64,000 bases of DNA from Culex pipiens pallens (Eukaryota; Arthropoda; Insecta; Diptera; Culicidae), in assembly GCF_016801865.2 (NCBI RefSeq), contig NC_068938.1:222348663-222412662 (forward strand), read 5' to 3'. A program made the position numbers and the translations under genes. Position 1 is the first letter of the stretch; the number at the start of each line of letters is the position of its first letter. This document shows, in pieces, positions 1 to 10,917 of this stretch. A model generated the notes under the pieces. It was not told the origin of the DNA. It saw only the letters and a program-made list of their open reading frames with translations, and made no database searches.

Positions 1-182
1 TTATTAGTTATAACTTTATAATCTGGATCACTTTTCAAATAAGTGCCAGTTTTTAAAAATGTTTCGGTTATAACAGCAACATGCACGTTATGAACTCGCA
101 AAAAGTTGAAAAATTCATTTTCTTTCGCTTTTAAAGAGCGAGCATTAAAATTCATAATATTGATGGAATTACTTAGATCCAT
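1..182 (-). CDS. LINE ORF2 N-terminus (endonuclease/reverse transcriptase), partial
   Basis: From an ATG at 182-180 the frame stays open for 60 codons to the window edge. The first residues include the stretch NIMNFNARSLKAKENEF, then VAVITETFL at about residues 35-43. This is the start of an APE-type endonuclease domain: the N of the NARS block and the E of the TETFL block are the positions of catalytic Asn and metal-binding Glu in this family. The full protein would carry endonuclease then reverse transcriptase and would nick and copy into target DNA. The start lies 11 bases upstream of the ORF1 stop, so ORF2 is probably translated by reinitiation or coupling from the same RNA. This open reading frame is too short to be visible by length alone. 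Confidence 0.85.
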   Translation of the reverse strand, partial: MDLSNSINIMNFNARSLKAKENEFFNFLRVHNVHVAVITETFLKTGTYLKSDPDYKVITN

Positions 183-1566
183 GATTAAACTTCAGGGTAA
201 GAACAACATCATTCGCAAATTTTAATCCAATCTGGATAGCTTCCATCATGGATGTAGCATTACTCATTGTTTGAATCAAACCAAACAGTGAGTTTTGCAA
301 AAAAGTCATTTTTTCAAACGTAACATCGCCGAGATCAGAAGATCCCAAAGCGTTGCCAGCAGAAAAATTTTCAAATGAGATTTGAGGTACCTGCCCAATT
401 TCAGAAAGATTGGTAGAGGATTTAAAATTCGTGGATGAACCCGAAACGACGTTAGCATAAGAAATGCCATTGTTGTTACCTAACTTTTCCACGGTAGGAG
501 TATTTCTAGAATTGTTCGAGTGAGACAGCACGAACGTTTGGTTTAAAGATGCAGGTACAACCTGACTTTGAGAAAATTTCGGTTTGGATTTCGGCTGATG
601 CTTAGCACGAGAATCCAAAACCTTTTTTCTGATGGGGCAATCCCAGAAATTTGATTTGTGATTTCCACCACAATTTGCACATTTAAATTGGGTGACTTCT
701 TTCACGGGACAATTGTCCTTGTCGTGAGAAGAATCCCCGCAAACCATGCATTTTGGAACCATGGCGCAATGATCAGTACCGTGACCGAATGCCTGGCAAC
801 GCCGGCACTGGGTCAGATTCTGGCCATTACCGCCATGTTTCTTAAAATGCTCCCACTTTACCCGTACATGGAACAAAAACTGAACTTTGTCCAAAAGTTT
901 CAAATTGTTGATTTCATTTCTGTTGAAATGAATCAGATAAAATTGTGAAGTCAAACCAAAGCGAGAAATATTCCCGTTTGATTTTTTCTTCATTGGTATT
1001 ACTTGGGATGGGGCAAAGCCAAGCAACACCTTAAGTTCGTTTTTGATCTCATCCACCGACAAGTCGTTGGAGAGACCTTTCAAGACCGCCTTGAATGGCC
1101 GAGCATTCTTGGTCTCATACGTGTAGAAATTGTGTTTGTGGTTTTTCAAATAACCAACAAAAGTTTGGTGATCTTGTAAAGATTCCGTCAACAAGCGACA
1201 TTCTCCTCTTCGACCAAGCTGGAACGAAACCTTCAAATTGCAAGTTTCCTTGCAATTCTTCAGTTGCGTTCGAAAGCTGGCCAAATCGGAGACGGAAGTC
1301 ACTACAATTGGCGGAGCCTTTACTCGTTTCTCGACGGCAGAAGGCTCAGTACGAGGAGAAGGTTCCTTGTCATCAGTTTCGGATAAAACACCGAAACTGT
1401 TTGTCAATGGAATTGGAGGATTGACCTCACATTCAGAATCAGAATCAGACCTCAGAAGAGGCTGTTTTCTTTTTCTGTTTCCGTTAGCCGGTTTAGCGTT
1501 CAAACGCTTCACCGACGTAACGACCAAATCTTCAGAAGATTTGCGTTTACCTTTGTTTTGACGCAT
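169..1566 (-). CDS. LINE ORF1 gag-like RNA-binding protein
   Basis: 465 residues, intact from ATG to TAA. The N-terminal 80 residues are basic and Ser-rich (RKRK near 31-34, then an acidic DSDSE run). Residues about 145-240 match the region before the knuckles in Jockey-type ORF1 proteins (the PRE_C2HC-associated region). Three zinc knuckles follow: C254-x2-C-x4-H-x4-C267, C273-x2-C-x4-H-x4-C286 and C296-x2-C-x3-H-x6-C310. The C-terminal 150 residues are Ser/Asn-rich. In this family ORF1 coats the element RNA and forms the particle that ORF2 acts on. No frameshift or stop is seen, unlike most other repeats in the window. Confidence 0.92.
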   Translation of the reverse strand: MRQNKGKRKSSEDLVVTSVKRLNAKPANGNRKRKQPLLRSDSDSECEVNPPIPLTNSFGVLSETDDKEPSPRTEPSAVEKRVKAPPIVVTSVSDLASFRTQLKNCKETCNLKVSFQLGRRGECRLLTESLQDHQTFVGYLKNHKHNFYTYETKNARPFKAVLKGLSNDLSVDEIKNELKVLLGFAPSQVIPMKKKSNGNISRFGLTSQFYLIHFNRNEINNLKLLDKVQFLFHVRVKWEHFKKHGGNGQNLTQCRRCQAFGHGTDHCAMVPKCMVCGDSSHDKDNCPVKEVTQFKCANCGGNHKSNFWDCPIRKKVLDSRAKHQPKSKPKFSQSQVVPASLNQTFVLSHSNNSRNTPTVEKLGNNNGISYANVVSGSSTNFKSSTNLSEIGQVPQISFENFSAGNALGSSDLGDVTFEKMTFLQNSLFGLIQTMSNATSMMEAIQIGLKFANDVVLTLKFNHGSK

Positions 1567-1790
1567 TTTGCAAGCAAAGTTCTCTTAAAAAGATGGCTTC
1601 GTTTGTAAAATACAACAAAATTTCAGGCGGGGTTAGTCTTGAAAAGACTGTTTAGAATTTTGGAAAATAACTCAGGTAGTCTTTAAAAAGACTGTGAATT
1701 TTGTTTTGAAATAACTCTGAGCTTAGGTAGTAAAAAATACCGCAGCTCTAGTGTCCGTTCACCACGAAGGTTCGCAAGACACTGAGAAAT
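1567..1790 (-). promoter_or_regulatory. LINE 5' UTR with repeated AGTCTT-AAGACT hairpins
   Basis: Upstream of ORF1 two related blocks occur: AGTCTTGAAAAGACTGT near 1636-1652 and AGTCTTTAAAAAGACTGT near 1678-1695. Each is a small hairpin and each is followed by a GAATTTTG, GAAATAACTC and AGGTAGT series, so the UTR holds an imperfect repeat of about 45-55 bp. Jockey-clade elements carry internal promoters in this place, so these repeats may be promoter monomers. That role is inferred. Confidence 0.5.
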
Positions 1791-3589
1791 GGTCACCCTA
1801 TCCCAGGAGTTCTCATCACCAACCCAGCTCACATTGTGGAATGAGTTACCCTCATATCGTCGTCACCCGGCTACTCCTGGACTGGTCTCAGTCTCATCGG
1901 TCATGATAACTCTTGCCATCATGCCGCATTGCATTGCATTGGAAGAGAACACGAGCAGGGCAGAGAAGAGCATTCGCGCGCCGTCCGAGTAGGCTGATTT
2001 GACTTTGTTTGTTTATGCTCGTTGCAAATATAAAATATCGCCGCTCGTCGTCGCCTACTTCTCCGTCGTGTAAGGAGTGGTAGTAATTTATGGATCAATA
2101 TGTCGATTTGAGCGATATGGATTACCTTCCAGCTCGGCATGACGAACGATGGTGTGTGCGGAGGTAATCTCATTAGTCTTTAATTTTAATCACTTCTTGC
2201 GTTGCGAATGCTAATCGCGTACTTTGTGCGAGAAAAAAAGTACCGTTTCACAACAAAACGCATAAATTTGCGCGAATTAAAAATTCAATTGTCATTTATC
2301 ATCGGACGAAACCCCGCATGGCAAACGAGAAAGAGTAGGAAAAAATCGCTAAAATTTTCGCGAATAGAGTTACGGCACATACGTGTGCATCCCACTCCCT
2401 GCAGCAAGCGCCACGTAAACAATACGGGTTCACACACACACACGTATGGTGGAAAATCCGCAGGTCAAGAGGGGTTGGCTTCGCGAGAGAACCAAAAAAT
2501 AAAAAGGAAAATGAAATTTGGCTAAAAAAATTGAGAAAAAGTAGAAACGAAAAAAATTAAAACCCTAATTTATTTCCAGTCCACCCCTGGCCGAACTGTC
2601 AGGGCCTACTTGGACCAAAAATTGCACCGTCCAATCCCCTCACAACATCGTTCTAACGTTCGCGTTTCCGTTCGTCTCCATTGTTTTTGTTAATTAATGT
2701 TTAATCAGTACGGAACGGCGAACGGCCAGGCACAAGGGCTTAGAGAGATGGCGTTGTAAAAAAGTAGAGAGTGCAAAAAAAAACTTTTTAAAAATACCGT
2801 TGGAACGTGTATTCTCTATTGGCTGCGTTTTTTTAAACCCCCCTCACGCGATATTTTGGAGCTCATTCGTTCTTTTTTTGTGGGGGGAGGGGGTGGAAAA
2901 CTCTATCGATGGACTTTTCAAAGTGCCCAGGGAGAGAAAGAGGATTTTTTGTCTGATTCGTGGAGGGTGGACCATCCTTAATATGCACACCAAATTCGCG
3001 TTCACACTAGCGTAGGGTGGTTCCGAAAGGTAGGGTGGGGATGGTGCTGGGAGCTACTCTTTTGTGGTGCTGCTGCTGCTGCTGCTAGGAGAGGCTTCTC
3101 AGTTCGATCATGTGCAATTTTTTTCGGCGCCTGCTTCGATTTCTTTTTTGTCACGCTCTCTTGGCTTACTGGGGATGCTTTCGATGGATCGATTTGGGAT
3201 ATATTGGAGAAGTGAATGTTTTGTAATTTTAAATATTCTGAGCCTTCTATTTTAGTAGTTCCAAAAATTCATAGCAAAAAATACTTCTCAAATTACTTCT
3301 TAGCAATTCACGTGTTACAACGTAAAACAAATAAATTTCTGCACTGGTTAAATCTTCTAAAATCTAACATCAAACTTTACTAACAAAATTTCACAAGGAT
3401 CTGCGAAAAGAGTTAGGCAAATTGTTCATGATTTATTTCGGATTTTTTTATTTATATAATAAATACATATGAATATCGGGAAAAAAATGTTTTATTAAAT
3501 TTTGCCATTTTTTCGAAACGTATCAATATTGTTATTGTATGATAAATTTTAAAGAAAAAAATCCAAAATTTTCAAAAATTTATAAGATT
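1791..3589. other. Unique higher-GC island, no gene recognised
   Basis: This stretch has CpG-containing unique sequence (GCATTCGCGCGCCGTCCG near 1970) and two GCCTACT-type heptamers (1988 in reverse, 2053 forward). A CA-rich run lies near 2431. Open frames here are short and have no recognisable motif. From about 3230 on it becomes AT-rich and featureless. It could be promoter, intron or intergenic DNA. Confidence 0.4.
3067..3087 (+). repeat. CTG/TGC trinucleotide microsatellite
   Basis: About six uninterrupted TGC units. The surrounding reading frame shows no protein motif, so this is treated as simple sequence. Confidence 0.8.
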
Positions 3590-3985
3590 TTTAAATCAAC
3601 CCAAACATGCTAAACATGATTCCAAACACAGGGAAATGCATTTTAAATTGATTTCAGCTGATTGTACTGAAATTTCCATAAAAATTTTTAAAATGTTTTT
3701 TTGCCCCCCGATTTTTCGGGCCAATTTCAAGACAAAAACTTTAAATAAAATTTGTACCAGCCTTTTTTAATTAGACTGTTTACCACTAAAAAATATTTTC
3801 AAAACAAGTTTGATGCAAATATTTTTTCGAAACTTTTGCCTTCATTCAGCCCCAAAAAGCAGGGGGCATTTTTTTAAATACTTAAAAATTTTAGCTAATT
3901 TTTCAGTGACAGCTGAAAATGATTTAAAATGCATTCCTCTGCGTTTTTTTAAGTTTTAACATGTTTAGGCTCGTTTGTTTGTTTT
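3590..3985. repeat. Inverted pair of CCCAAACATG-family MITE fragments
   Basis: The block with ACATG, AAATGCATTTTAAAT and CAGCTG at 3601-3660 recurs inverted at about 3908-3964, centred near 3785. The same consensus, ending in GCCCCC..GATTTTTCGG and a GTACCAGCCT or GCAACGGCCT tail, recurs at 15045, 27552, 40707 and 56221. This identifies a multicopy hairpin MITE family. No target duplication is clear here. Confidence 0.6.
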
Positions 3986-5146
3986 TTTTAAATTTTTTTT
4001 AGCACGGCGAAAATTATCTTTTCAAAATAAATAATTTCGAAAAAAGTTCAGTTTTTTGTAGTTTAAAAATATTTCACAAAGGAAAAGGTTCAAATCTTAT
4101 ATTATCTCTTATTTTGTAAAAAATTGTAAAACTGTATGCCCGTTTCAATAAAAAAATATAATGATAATTTAAAATCGAACCCAACATTTTTCAATGTAAA
4201 AAAGGTATTTAGCCCTTTCTAAAAGTAATTCCGGATTATAACATTTTCGATTTGAACAATAGTTTCTATGAATGTCAAAAAAAAAACTTTTTTTCCAAGA
4301 ATTTGGAAAATTATACTTTGAATTATCTAAGAAACATTGCAGATTGGACCTTTGGTTGCTGTAAAGACTCGTGAATAAACCACTTAACTTTTAAATTTAA
4401 AAGCATTAAACCGACACCCCCCTCCTCCCCCTCTCCGTGGTATTTTTCCATACAAAATTTCAACTTTTTGTAATGAGCGTGGTTTTTTGTCAGATCTTTC
4501 TTCACCCCCTAAAAGGTCACGTGGTTTATGCATGAGCCCTTATGCAGCGGATTAAACTAACAGGAAAATTTAAGTATTCTTAGTCTTACTCAAACAGCAG
4601 CCCATTTTTTTATTCCAATTCAAATTTTCCAGGTTAAAAAAAATTAAAAATTAAAAATTTTATAATCTTCTCGAAAAAAAAACAAGGTGAAAGTGTTGTA
4701 ATAGCCACAATTGTCAATTTGAGTGATTATTAAAGGGAAATATGAAATGTCCATTTCTAGAGTTTAAAAATAGACCCAACCAAATTTTTGCTCTAAAGGC
4801 TGTTCCAAAAACAGAAAAAATAAAATTTAGTTTATTGGTCATTTTTAAACAAAACTTTTTTTGATTGATTTTTTTTTAAACAGAACTTCAGGTATGAATT
4901 AGGCAATTTTTTTCTCTGGCAACCCTGTCTTACTTTATCTGAAATAAGCTCTTTCATTAAAATCACTTCTGAAACTGTCGTTGTCAGTGATCAACATTAT
5001 AACTTTTATGTAAGTTAGTTCTTAGAAATATACCACAGTGGCATAGTTCTTCCAGGTGATTTTTTTTATATATTTATAGTTATTCGGACCAAATTGTCCC
5101 ATTTATCATCTAGTTTCGAAGAAACCAGATTAAATTAGTCCAATTA
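3986..5146. other. AT-rich DNA, nothing recognised
   Basis: Low-complexity AT-rich sequence with short decayed frames. No coding, RNA or terminal-repeat signal was found by eye. Confidence 0.4.
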
Positions 5147-5740
5147 CACGATTTACTCTAATGTGTGTGTGTGTGTGGTCCAATCCAATACCCGCTAACC
5201 GGTAGCGAAATTATGGGAAAGTATAGTTTGTATCAGACTTTGTATATGCCCGAATGCTGATACAGCTTATCTCAGTCCCGGGTATTAGGTGGTGATAGCC
5301 CTCGCGCTGCTTCCAACGACCCATTTCAGAATGACAGAGCTCCTTGCGGTCCAATTCCGAGGTCGCTGGGCATTGTTCGGCCCCGCCTAAACATAGAAGC
5401 AAGCATCTGAAGGAAACTCGATCTATATTTAGACTTCCAATCCCCTCAGGCAAATCAGGGATCAGCGCGTATTTAATAATATAAGAAGAAGAGATAACAT
5501 GTTTCAACACTACGGATCAATTCACTGCTAGAGTGTAAACCTTCTGATGGCCGACTGCTTAGCGTTCCAGACCACCACCAATCCAAAGGTGTGAGTTCGA
5601 ATCCCACCTGATTCATTTTAGTTTTTATTCATATTCAAATTCCTGATTCCAAATTTCAAAGGTACCGACCGGGATTTGATCCCTGAACCTTCTGCTTGGG
5701 AGACAGAAGCCGTAACCATTAAGCCACGATTTACTCTAAT
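5147..5740 (-). mobile_element. tRNA-headed SINE flanked by a 16-bp target duplication
   Basis: The 16-base string CACGATTTACTCTAAT occurs exactly at 5147-5162 and 5725-5740. Between them lie 562 bp. At the right edge the minus strand reads GTGGCTTAATGGTTACGG (box A-like), a possible 6-bp anticodon stem around CTCCCAA (anticodon CCC), then AGGGATCAAATCCCGG (box B-like). At the left edge is a GT run, which is a CA tail on the minus strand. So the SINE runs right to left with a tRNA-like head and a CA-type tail. LINE machinery would have inserted it. A second tRNA-like block on the plus strand lies inside (see separate entry). Clean 16-bp duplications suggest a fairly young insertion. Confidence 0.8.
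5535..5625 (+). repeat. tRNA-like block inside the SINE, opposite strand
   Basis: Contains GATGGCCGACTGCTTAGCG (A-box-like) and GTGAGTTCGAATCCCACC (a good B box with a paired T arm). The middle does not fold into a normal anticodon arm, so this is not a working tRNA gene. It may be a nested older SINE or part of a composite head. Confidence 0.5.
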
Positions 5741-8700
5741 TATGCAAAATATATTTGATGAAAGAGCTTCGAGCCAAGAAAAAATAATTGAAAATATATT
5801 GATTATTTTATGACAATGTATGAAAGCACCCGTAATATTATACTTGGAATAATTTTACCGCAAAATTTTACAAAAAAATCAAACGATTTTTTTAATTTCA
5901 TAACATTGCACATACATGAGACAATTATGCATCTGCGGGCAGTACATGATTGAATGAAATAAATGGTTCAGTGCGAATAAAATATGGAATTTGCTAAGAA
6001 TTACAATATTTTTTTCTATATGTTTTTTTCAAATTTAGTTTCAAATCTTTCTTTTATTTAATGTGATAATGATTGAAATGCTCAGTAAATTATTTTGTTG
6101 ACTACATCCTTCTTAAATGCCAACACAGAACGAATTCAGCCTACTAGGACGATCAATCCACTTAGCATATTTTTTCTCACCCTTCCAGCAGCTCCGGGAA
6201 AGCCACTACTCTAGAATTTTCGCGCGCGCACTGCACAGCATCATCATCATCCTCTCCCACCACTCTTTACTCTGTATTCGCGCGCGCAAATGAAGAGGAC
6301 CCGCGATTTTCCCGTTTTGCTCCTGCATGGTTTGACTTTTCCTCCCACAATCGAGTTGGGCCCGCAGAGTGCTTGCGCTGACCTGACCTGTGGACCATCA
6401 CCACCCACAGCGCCAACTTGGATGCCCGTGTGCATTTTCACTTCTTGGTTCTTTTTTATCCTTTTCTCAAAGCGTTTTTTTCCTCACACACGAATATCGG
6501 CACGGATCGGGCTGTGTATGTGTATTTTTCCAATTTATATAAAATAAAAAGGGGTTGACTTTTATTCTCTCTCACTCGCTCTTTCGCGCGGTCGAGCTGA
6601 GCCACCCCCGCGAGTCGAAGGATTTTTTTCCGCCGGTGTTGTTTTGCCGCTGATCCTGTTTCGCAAGCAAACGGAGTTCGATTTTATCCTTTTTTCTCCG
6701 GCGACGATGACGACCGGCGAGTGTAAGGCCAGCACAGATGACACGGTGGGTTGAACTGGTGCATTTTGTGAATAAAATGTCAATTTTAATTGAAAGATAA
6801 TTTACTCAAAATTCTTGAAATAAAAATATACAGAACAAAAATCTGGATAAAAATCAATTTCGAACACACCAAGCCTCGTTGTTCTTGACAGAATGAGAGA
6901 AGCACATATCCAGGATATGTGGAAAATGTGCCCTCGCGCAAAGCTTCGGTATTGTTTCCCGACTGCAAGCAGAAGGAAAATCCACGGGGGACTTGCATGG
7001 AAAATTGAAGGAAATAACCCGCGCCAAAAAAAATCAGCAACACCAAAATCGAACCAACTCCCTAAGCAGGAGGCGATCGCAGTAAGCCATGGGATGGCGA
7101 ACGAAAATATAATTTGTTTTTTGTTCAGTTCTCACGAGGACCAGAACGACATGGCCTTCTGCTATTCGGGAATTTTAGAGCGACTTTTTTTTTGGGGGTT
7201 TGTCCGAACTGCTCGTGAAATGTTCTTAATTTTCTCGCGGGAGTTAATGCTTTATATGAAGTGACACTTTCTGCCTGGAAATGAATTTTGCATCAGGGCG
7301 ACGGAGCTGGCGTCCTTTTCATTGAGAAAGGTGGCTGATGGAAAGTTTTGTCCAGCGGTATTTGTTTGCGCGAGGTGAAGTTACCCTTGGGGATAGAGTT
7401 ACAACTTTTGTTTGTCGAATGGCATATTTGAAATCGATGGTTTGTTGAGCTTAACTGAACTTCGAATTAGTAGTGTTTTCAAAAGCTTTTAAAAATTGAT
7501 TTCATATTTTTTTAATTTTCATATCCATTTTTGCCCATAAAAAAAAGTTGCTTTAAATCATATTTTTTTAAATACTTTCAAAAATCATTGGATGATCATT
7601 AAGAGAAAAAATCCGAAGGGAGCATGCTCTCATCTCTCGCGCACGAGAGATCGGTAAAAAGAATCTAAAAAAATCATCATCTTGATTATTCAGCGGAACA
7701 TCTTTTTCACTACTACACATGCAAATGTAACGTTACACGTTTGAAATTGACCTGTCACATTTTGTAGACGGGAAATGAGTGTAAACAAAGTAAAAAATAA
7801 TAATTTTAAGTGGTGCTGACAAGGAAATTCATAAAAAAATCATCAGCAGATTGATTTTCTGGGAGAATTTCGCAAGCGATTTTCTTTTGCGTGATTTGCC
7901 TCCTCTCTCCTTCGCGGGGGAAAAAAGTTCGAAAGCGAAATTGATTGTTTTGCGATTCTTCTATCCCTGCTCAGCACTCCCTTTTAAAAACTAAGTATTT
8001 AGTTAATCAAATTTAAAGTAATGCAGTTTGATAGACCACACAGTTCGTTTAAAATACAGCAGTAAAGTAATTCTCAACATAAAATCCAAGCAAGCTCAGC
8101 AGAGCTAACATGCCATACATGTGTACATTAAAGATGCTCTCGTAAGTGTCATTCACCCTAAACCCACTTGCTTATGTACAGAAAAGAGCCATTTTAAACT
8201 AGGGCAAATAAAATCAACTCAAATTGCAATTATTTCCCGAAAAAAAACGCTACAAATCTAGATCAGCACCCCATTACAAAAATGCGCAAAAATAATGCAA
8301 GAATGAACCCAAAACCCCGTGAAATAAATAAGAAACGCACCCTTTTATTGAACTTTTCCCCCTACCTCGAAAGAAAACGCAGGGGGAAATTACGCGAATT
8401 TGAAATTCAAACGTTTTCACCCAAAAAATACGCAAGCAAATAACGCGTGCGAGAGCGTGACAAAAAAGTAGCAAAATCCTTATCTCCCGACGAAGGGTTC
8501 GTTTCAGCGCCTGCTGCGACGAGTTTATTTAAATTTTAAACTCCCTCGTCGCGGCGCGGCTCGCAGCATGCGCCAGCTCCTGTCAAACTTGGTACACACC
8601 TCCCTCTCTCTATGTCTCTAACTTCGCCTACTTGAAACTTGCACACGTGTGACAATGACCTCACGGTTCGCAAACTGGCCGCCCAAGTCAGCGCCAACTG

Positions 8701-9464
8701 CGCTGCCTTTGCCGGTGAAGTGTATAATTCTAAAATAATTTAATGTGCCATTTAATTCATTACTCACTTATTATTTATTATCTTTTTTTTTCGCTCTCTT
8801 TCGAATCGAGATCGCACAACAGTTATTACGGCTTCCCCTCGCCCCCACCTCTCCCAGCAAAAATGATGGCATTTGGGGAGGGTGGTGAAGGGTGCTCCTC
8901 CTACAAACCCCAACTCCACAATCCAGTTGGTCTCCTCGAATTGCGAAGAACTGTTTCAACATATAAATTAGTATTGCATACACACAACACACGCGGACGC
9001 GAGTAGCCGAACATGCACTACACGACGAGGGCCAATTGGAAGGAAATTGGCGCTGAGAGTGTGAGTTTGAGTATGATTTGAGTGTGTGTTTGCTTGATTG
9101 GTGTGTTGCAGTAGCAAGGATTCAATAGTTTAGTATTACTTAACAAATGCTCTCAAAACAGAAAATCGTTTTGTTTCTTTAAAAAAAGCGCTGAGGATCG
9201 AATGCAAACCAAATAAATATCTATTGCAACCATTTTGAGAGTTCAACCGTTACAGAACTAGAAAAAAATCTTTGTAAACTTATTTTAATACATTGTTAGT
9301 GCTAGCTTAACTCTTCCTGAAGATTAGTTTTCCCCTGATTATTTTTTGTAAATATACGCTTATTGCTATCGAATAAGGTCTTAAGTATTGCATTTGTGCT
9401 ATTTTTTCATCGCATTAAGTAATATAAGATTTTTGCTAGATTTCCTGAAAATGCTTAACAGTAC
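5741..9464. other. Mixed unique islands and AT-rich DNA
   Basis: Islands at about 6120-7420 and 8280-9110 are richer in GC and CT/GA runs (near 6565-6600 and 8595-8625). Heptamers GCCTACT lie at 6139 and 8626. No protein with a recognisable domain is seen in any frame; the longest frames overlap each other on both strands and look like chance frames. These islands may be regulatory or intronic host DNA. Confidence 0.35.
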
Positions 9465-9467
9465 TTA

Positions 9468-9630
9468 GGGACCATCCATAAACCACGTGGACACTTTAGG
9501 GGGGGGGGGGGGGTATTGCGATTGTCCACGATCCATACAAATAAGTTTTTTTTTGTATGGACAATTGTCCACGAGGGGGGGGGGGTAAAAGATTCACAAA
9601 AAAGTGTCCACGTGGTTTGTGGATGGTCCC
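9468..9630. mobile_element. Harbinger-like MITE, TTA target duplication, copy 1
   Basis: Terminal inverted repeats begin GGGACCATCCATAAACCACG and extend through GTGGACAC. They flank two long G runs and a palindromic middle (ATTGTCCACGATCCATACAA and its inverse). TTA precedes the element (9465-9467) and follows it (9631-9633). A three-base duplication is typical of PIF/Harbinger. No transposase is encoded. A related copy is at 39952. Confidence 0.8.
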
Positions 9631-9633
9631 TTA

Positions 9634-10075
9634 CAAGAATTATTAGGATGATGCAAATATTTTTTAATGACTGTGGCAAAATTCAGAAAAATTGAGATTT
9701 TTTTTGCCACATTTTCAACAATTTAATGCTAAAGGTGTCTTGAAATGCATTCAGCAATAAAGTTGTTTTACAATATTAGATTTGAAAATGGTTGTTGCAA
9801 GTTGTAAAAGAAGATTTTTTCAGCACGAGTCGTACAAATACGACGACTGCTGAAAAAATCAAGATTTGCAACGAGTTGCTTACAACATTATTTGAAATTC
9901 CAAAACACGCTTTTTGGATGTCGTAAAAATATTGAATAATGTTGCTTTTCGACACTAGTGCTGAAAAGAAGATCTTTTCAGCACAGTTATTGAAAGGTAT
10001 TAATTTCCCATTCTGTTGTTTTTTGGTAAAAAAAAGTAGACAGTATTAACGAACGAGAATGACAAGAAAAGTAAG
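9634..10075. repeat. CAGCACGAG-hairpin repeat remnant
   Basis: A hairpin at about 9812-9861 pairs GATTTTTTCAGCACGAGTCG with its inverse around a short loop. GTGCTGAAAAG motifs recur at 9958-9985 and again in the 33.5-33.7 kb region, so this is a repeat family. Ends are not defined. Confidence 0.4.
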
Positions 10076-10077
10076 TA

Positions 10078-10459
10078 CAGTCCAGACTCGATTATCCGAA
10101 GCCTCGATTATCCGAATTTTCGATTATCCGAAGTTCGATTATCCGAAGGTTTGTATGGGACTTCGGATAATCGAATCACGAACAAAAAATTATTTTTTTT
10201 CGTTTTTTTCTTTTTCTTGTTTTAAACGTCAAATTCTAGTTCTGCGACCCCATTTTAGTCAAATTTAAAAAGTTTATTGCTTATTAAATAACAAAATTCC
10301 TTTTTTCAATATTTCGTCACCGCCATATTGGCGGCCATCTTGGATTTAAAAAAATGTAAATCACTTTAGCGTAGTTTAGGGGTCATACTGAAGCTCGACA
10401 ATCAAAAATAAGACAGCGAAAAAAAAATTCGGGGCCTTCGGATAATCGAGTCTGGACTG
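10078..10459. mobile_element. Pogo-like MITE with TA duplication, reference copy
   Basis: Ends are CAGTCCAGACTCGATTATCC and its inverse, flanked by TA on both sides (10076-10077, 10460-10461). The CAGTNN..TCGATTATCCGAA end is of the pogo/Tigger kind. Several extra GATTATCCGAA blocks sit just inside the left end. The middle carries GGCGGCCATCTTGGATT. Length 382 bp, no transposase. Related sequence is found at 21139, 38785, 42604, 45060 and 46970. Confidence 0.88.
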
Positions 10460-10460
10460 T

Positions 10461-10917
10461 ACACTGAAAAAAAATGTAATTTAGGAAGTTTAAATTTTGG
10501 TTGGGTGAATATTAGGGGAACTATACCCTTTCTCAGCCTATTTCTATTATCGGCCTATCAGCACTTTGATCATGAATTACAGCTTAAATAAAGTGTTTTT
10601 GACTGTTCCAAAGTAATAAATAGCTCAAATAAAAGTAAGCAAGCAACTCTCCATTGTTGATACATCTGAAAATGTTGATTTAATAGCGGAAAACGGCAAA
10701 AGTGATGAGAATTGGTCGAACGGCTTAGTGTGATTAAAATGGGTATATTTACCCTATCTCTTTTTTCTTCTTTGAAAAATTGTTATATAGTGAACCTGGT
10801 GAAAATTCATCAAAAACTGATGAATATTCATCAATTTCTGATGTAATATTACACTTTTTTGGCACAAAATCTATCACCATTTCCGTATGAATATAACCAT
10901 CATTTTTTTCTGTGTAG
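10461..10917. mobile_element. CACAGAAAA/TTTTCTGTGTAG MITE split by another MITE
   Basis: The ends ACACTGAAAAAAAATG and CATTTTTTTCTGTGTAG with inner TGATGTAATATTACA and ATGAATATTCATCA blocks define a family (call it family A) also seen at 11974, 16758, 27310, 46461 and 54955. This copy is interrupted at 10513-10756 by a different element. Confidence 0.6.
10513..10756. mobile_element. TAGGGGAA MITE, copy 1, nested
   Basis: About 244 bp with ends TTAGGGGAACTATACCC and GGGTATATTTACCCTA, which are near inverse repeats. A closely similar full copy lies at 55862-56105; the alignment runs over the whole length by eye. It sits inside a family A MITE, so it inserted later. Confidence 0.75.

Larger units (their letters stand above)
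1..1790 (-). mobile_element. Jockey-clade (Juan-like) non-LTR retrotransposon, 5' part
   Basis: Read on the minus strand, this holds a 5' UTR, a complete ORF1 and the start of ORF2, in the usual order of Jockey-clade LINEs. The two ORFs overlap by 14 bases in different frames. The 3' part lies outside the window. The 5' end is not sharply visible; about 1790 is a guess, placed where the repetitive UTR gives way to ordinary sequence. Juan elements are the known Jockey-clade LINEs of Culex and Aedes, so a Juan relative is likely, but I cannot assign the family without a search. ORF1 is uninterrupted, so the insertion is fairly young. Confidence 0.85.

Noticed and set aside
5163..5177. GT run as an independent microsatellite
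   Set aside because: It lies exactly at the SINE boundary next to the target duplication, so it is read as the element's tail.
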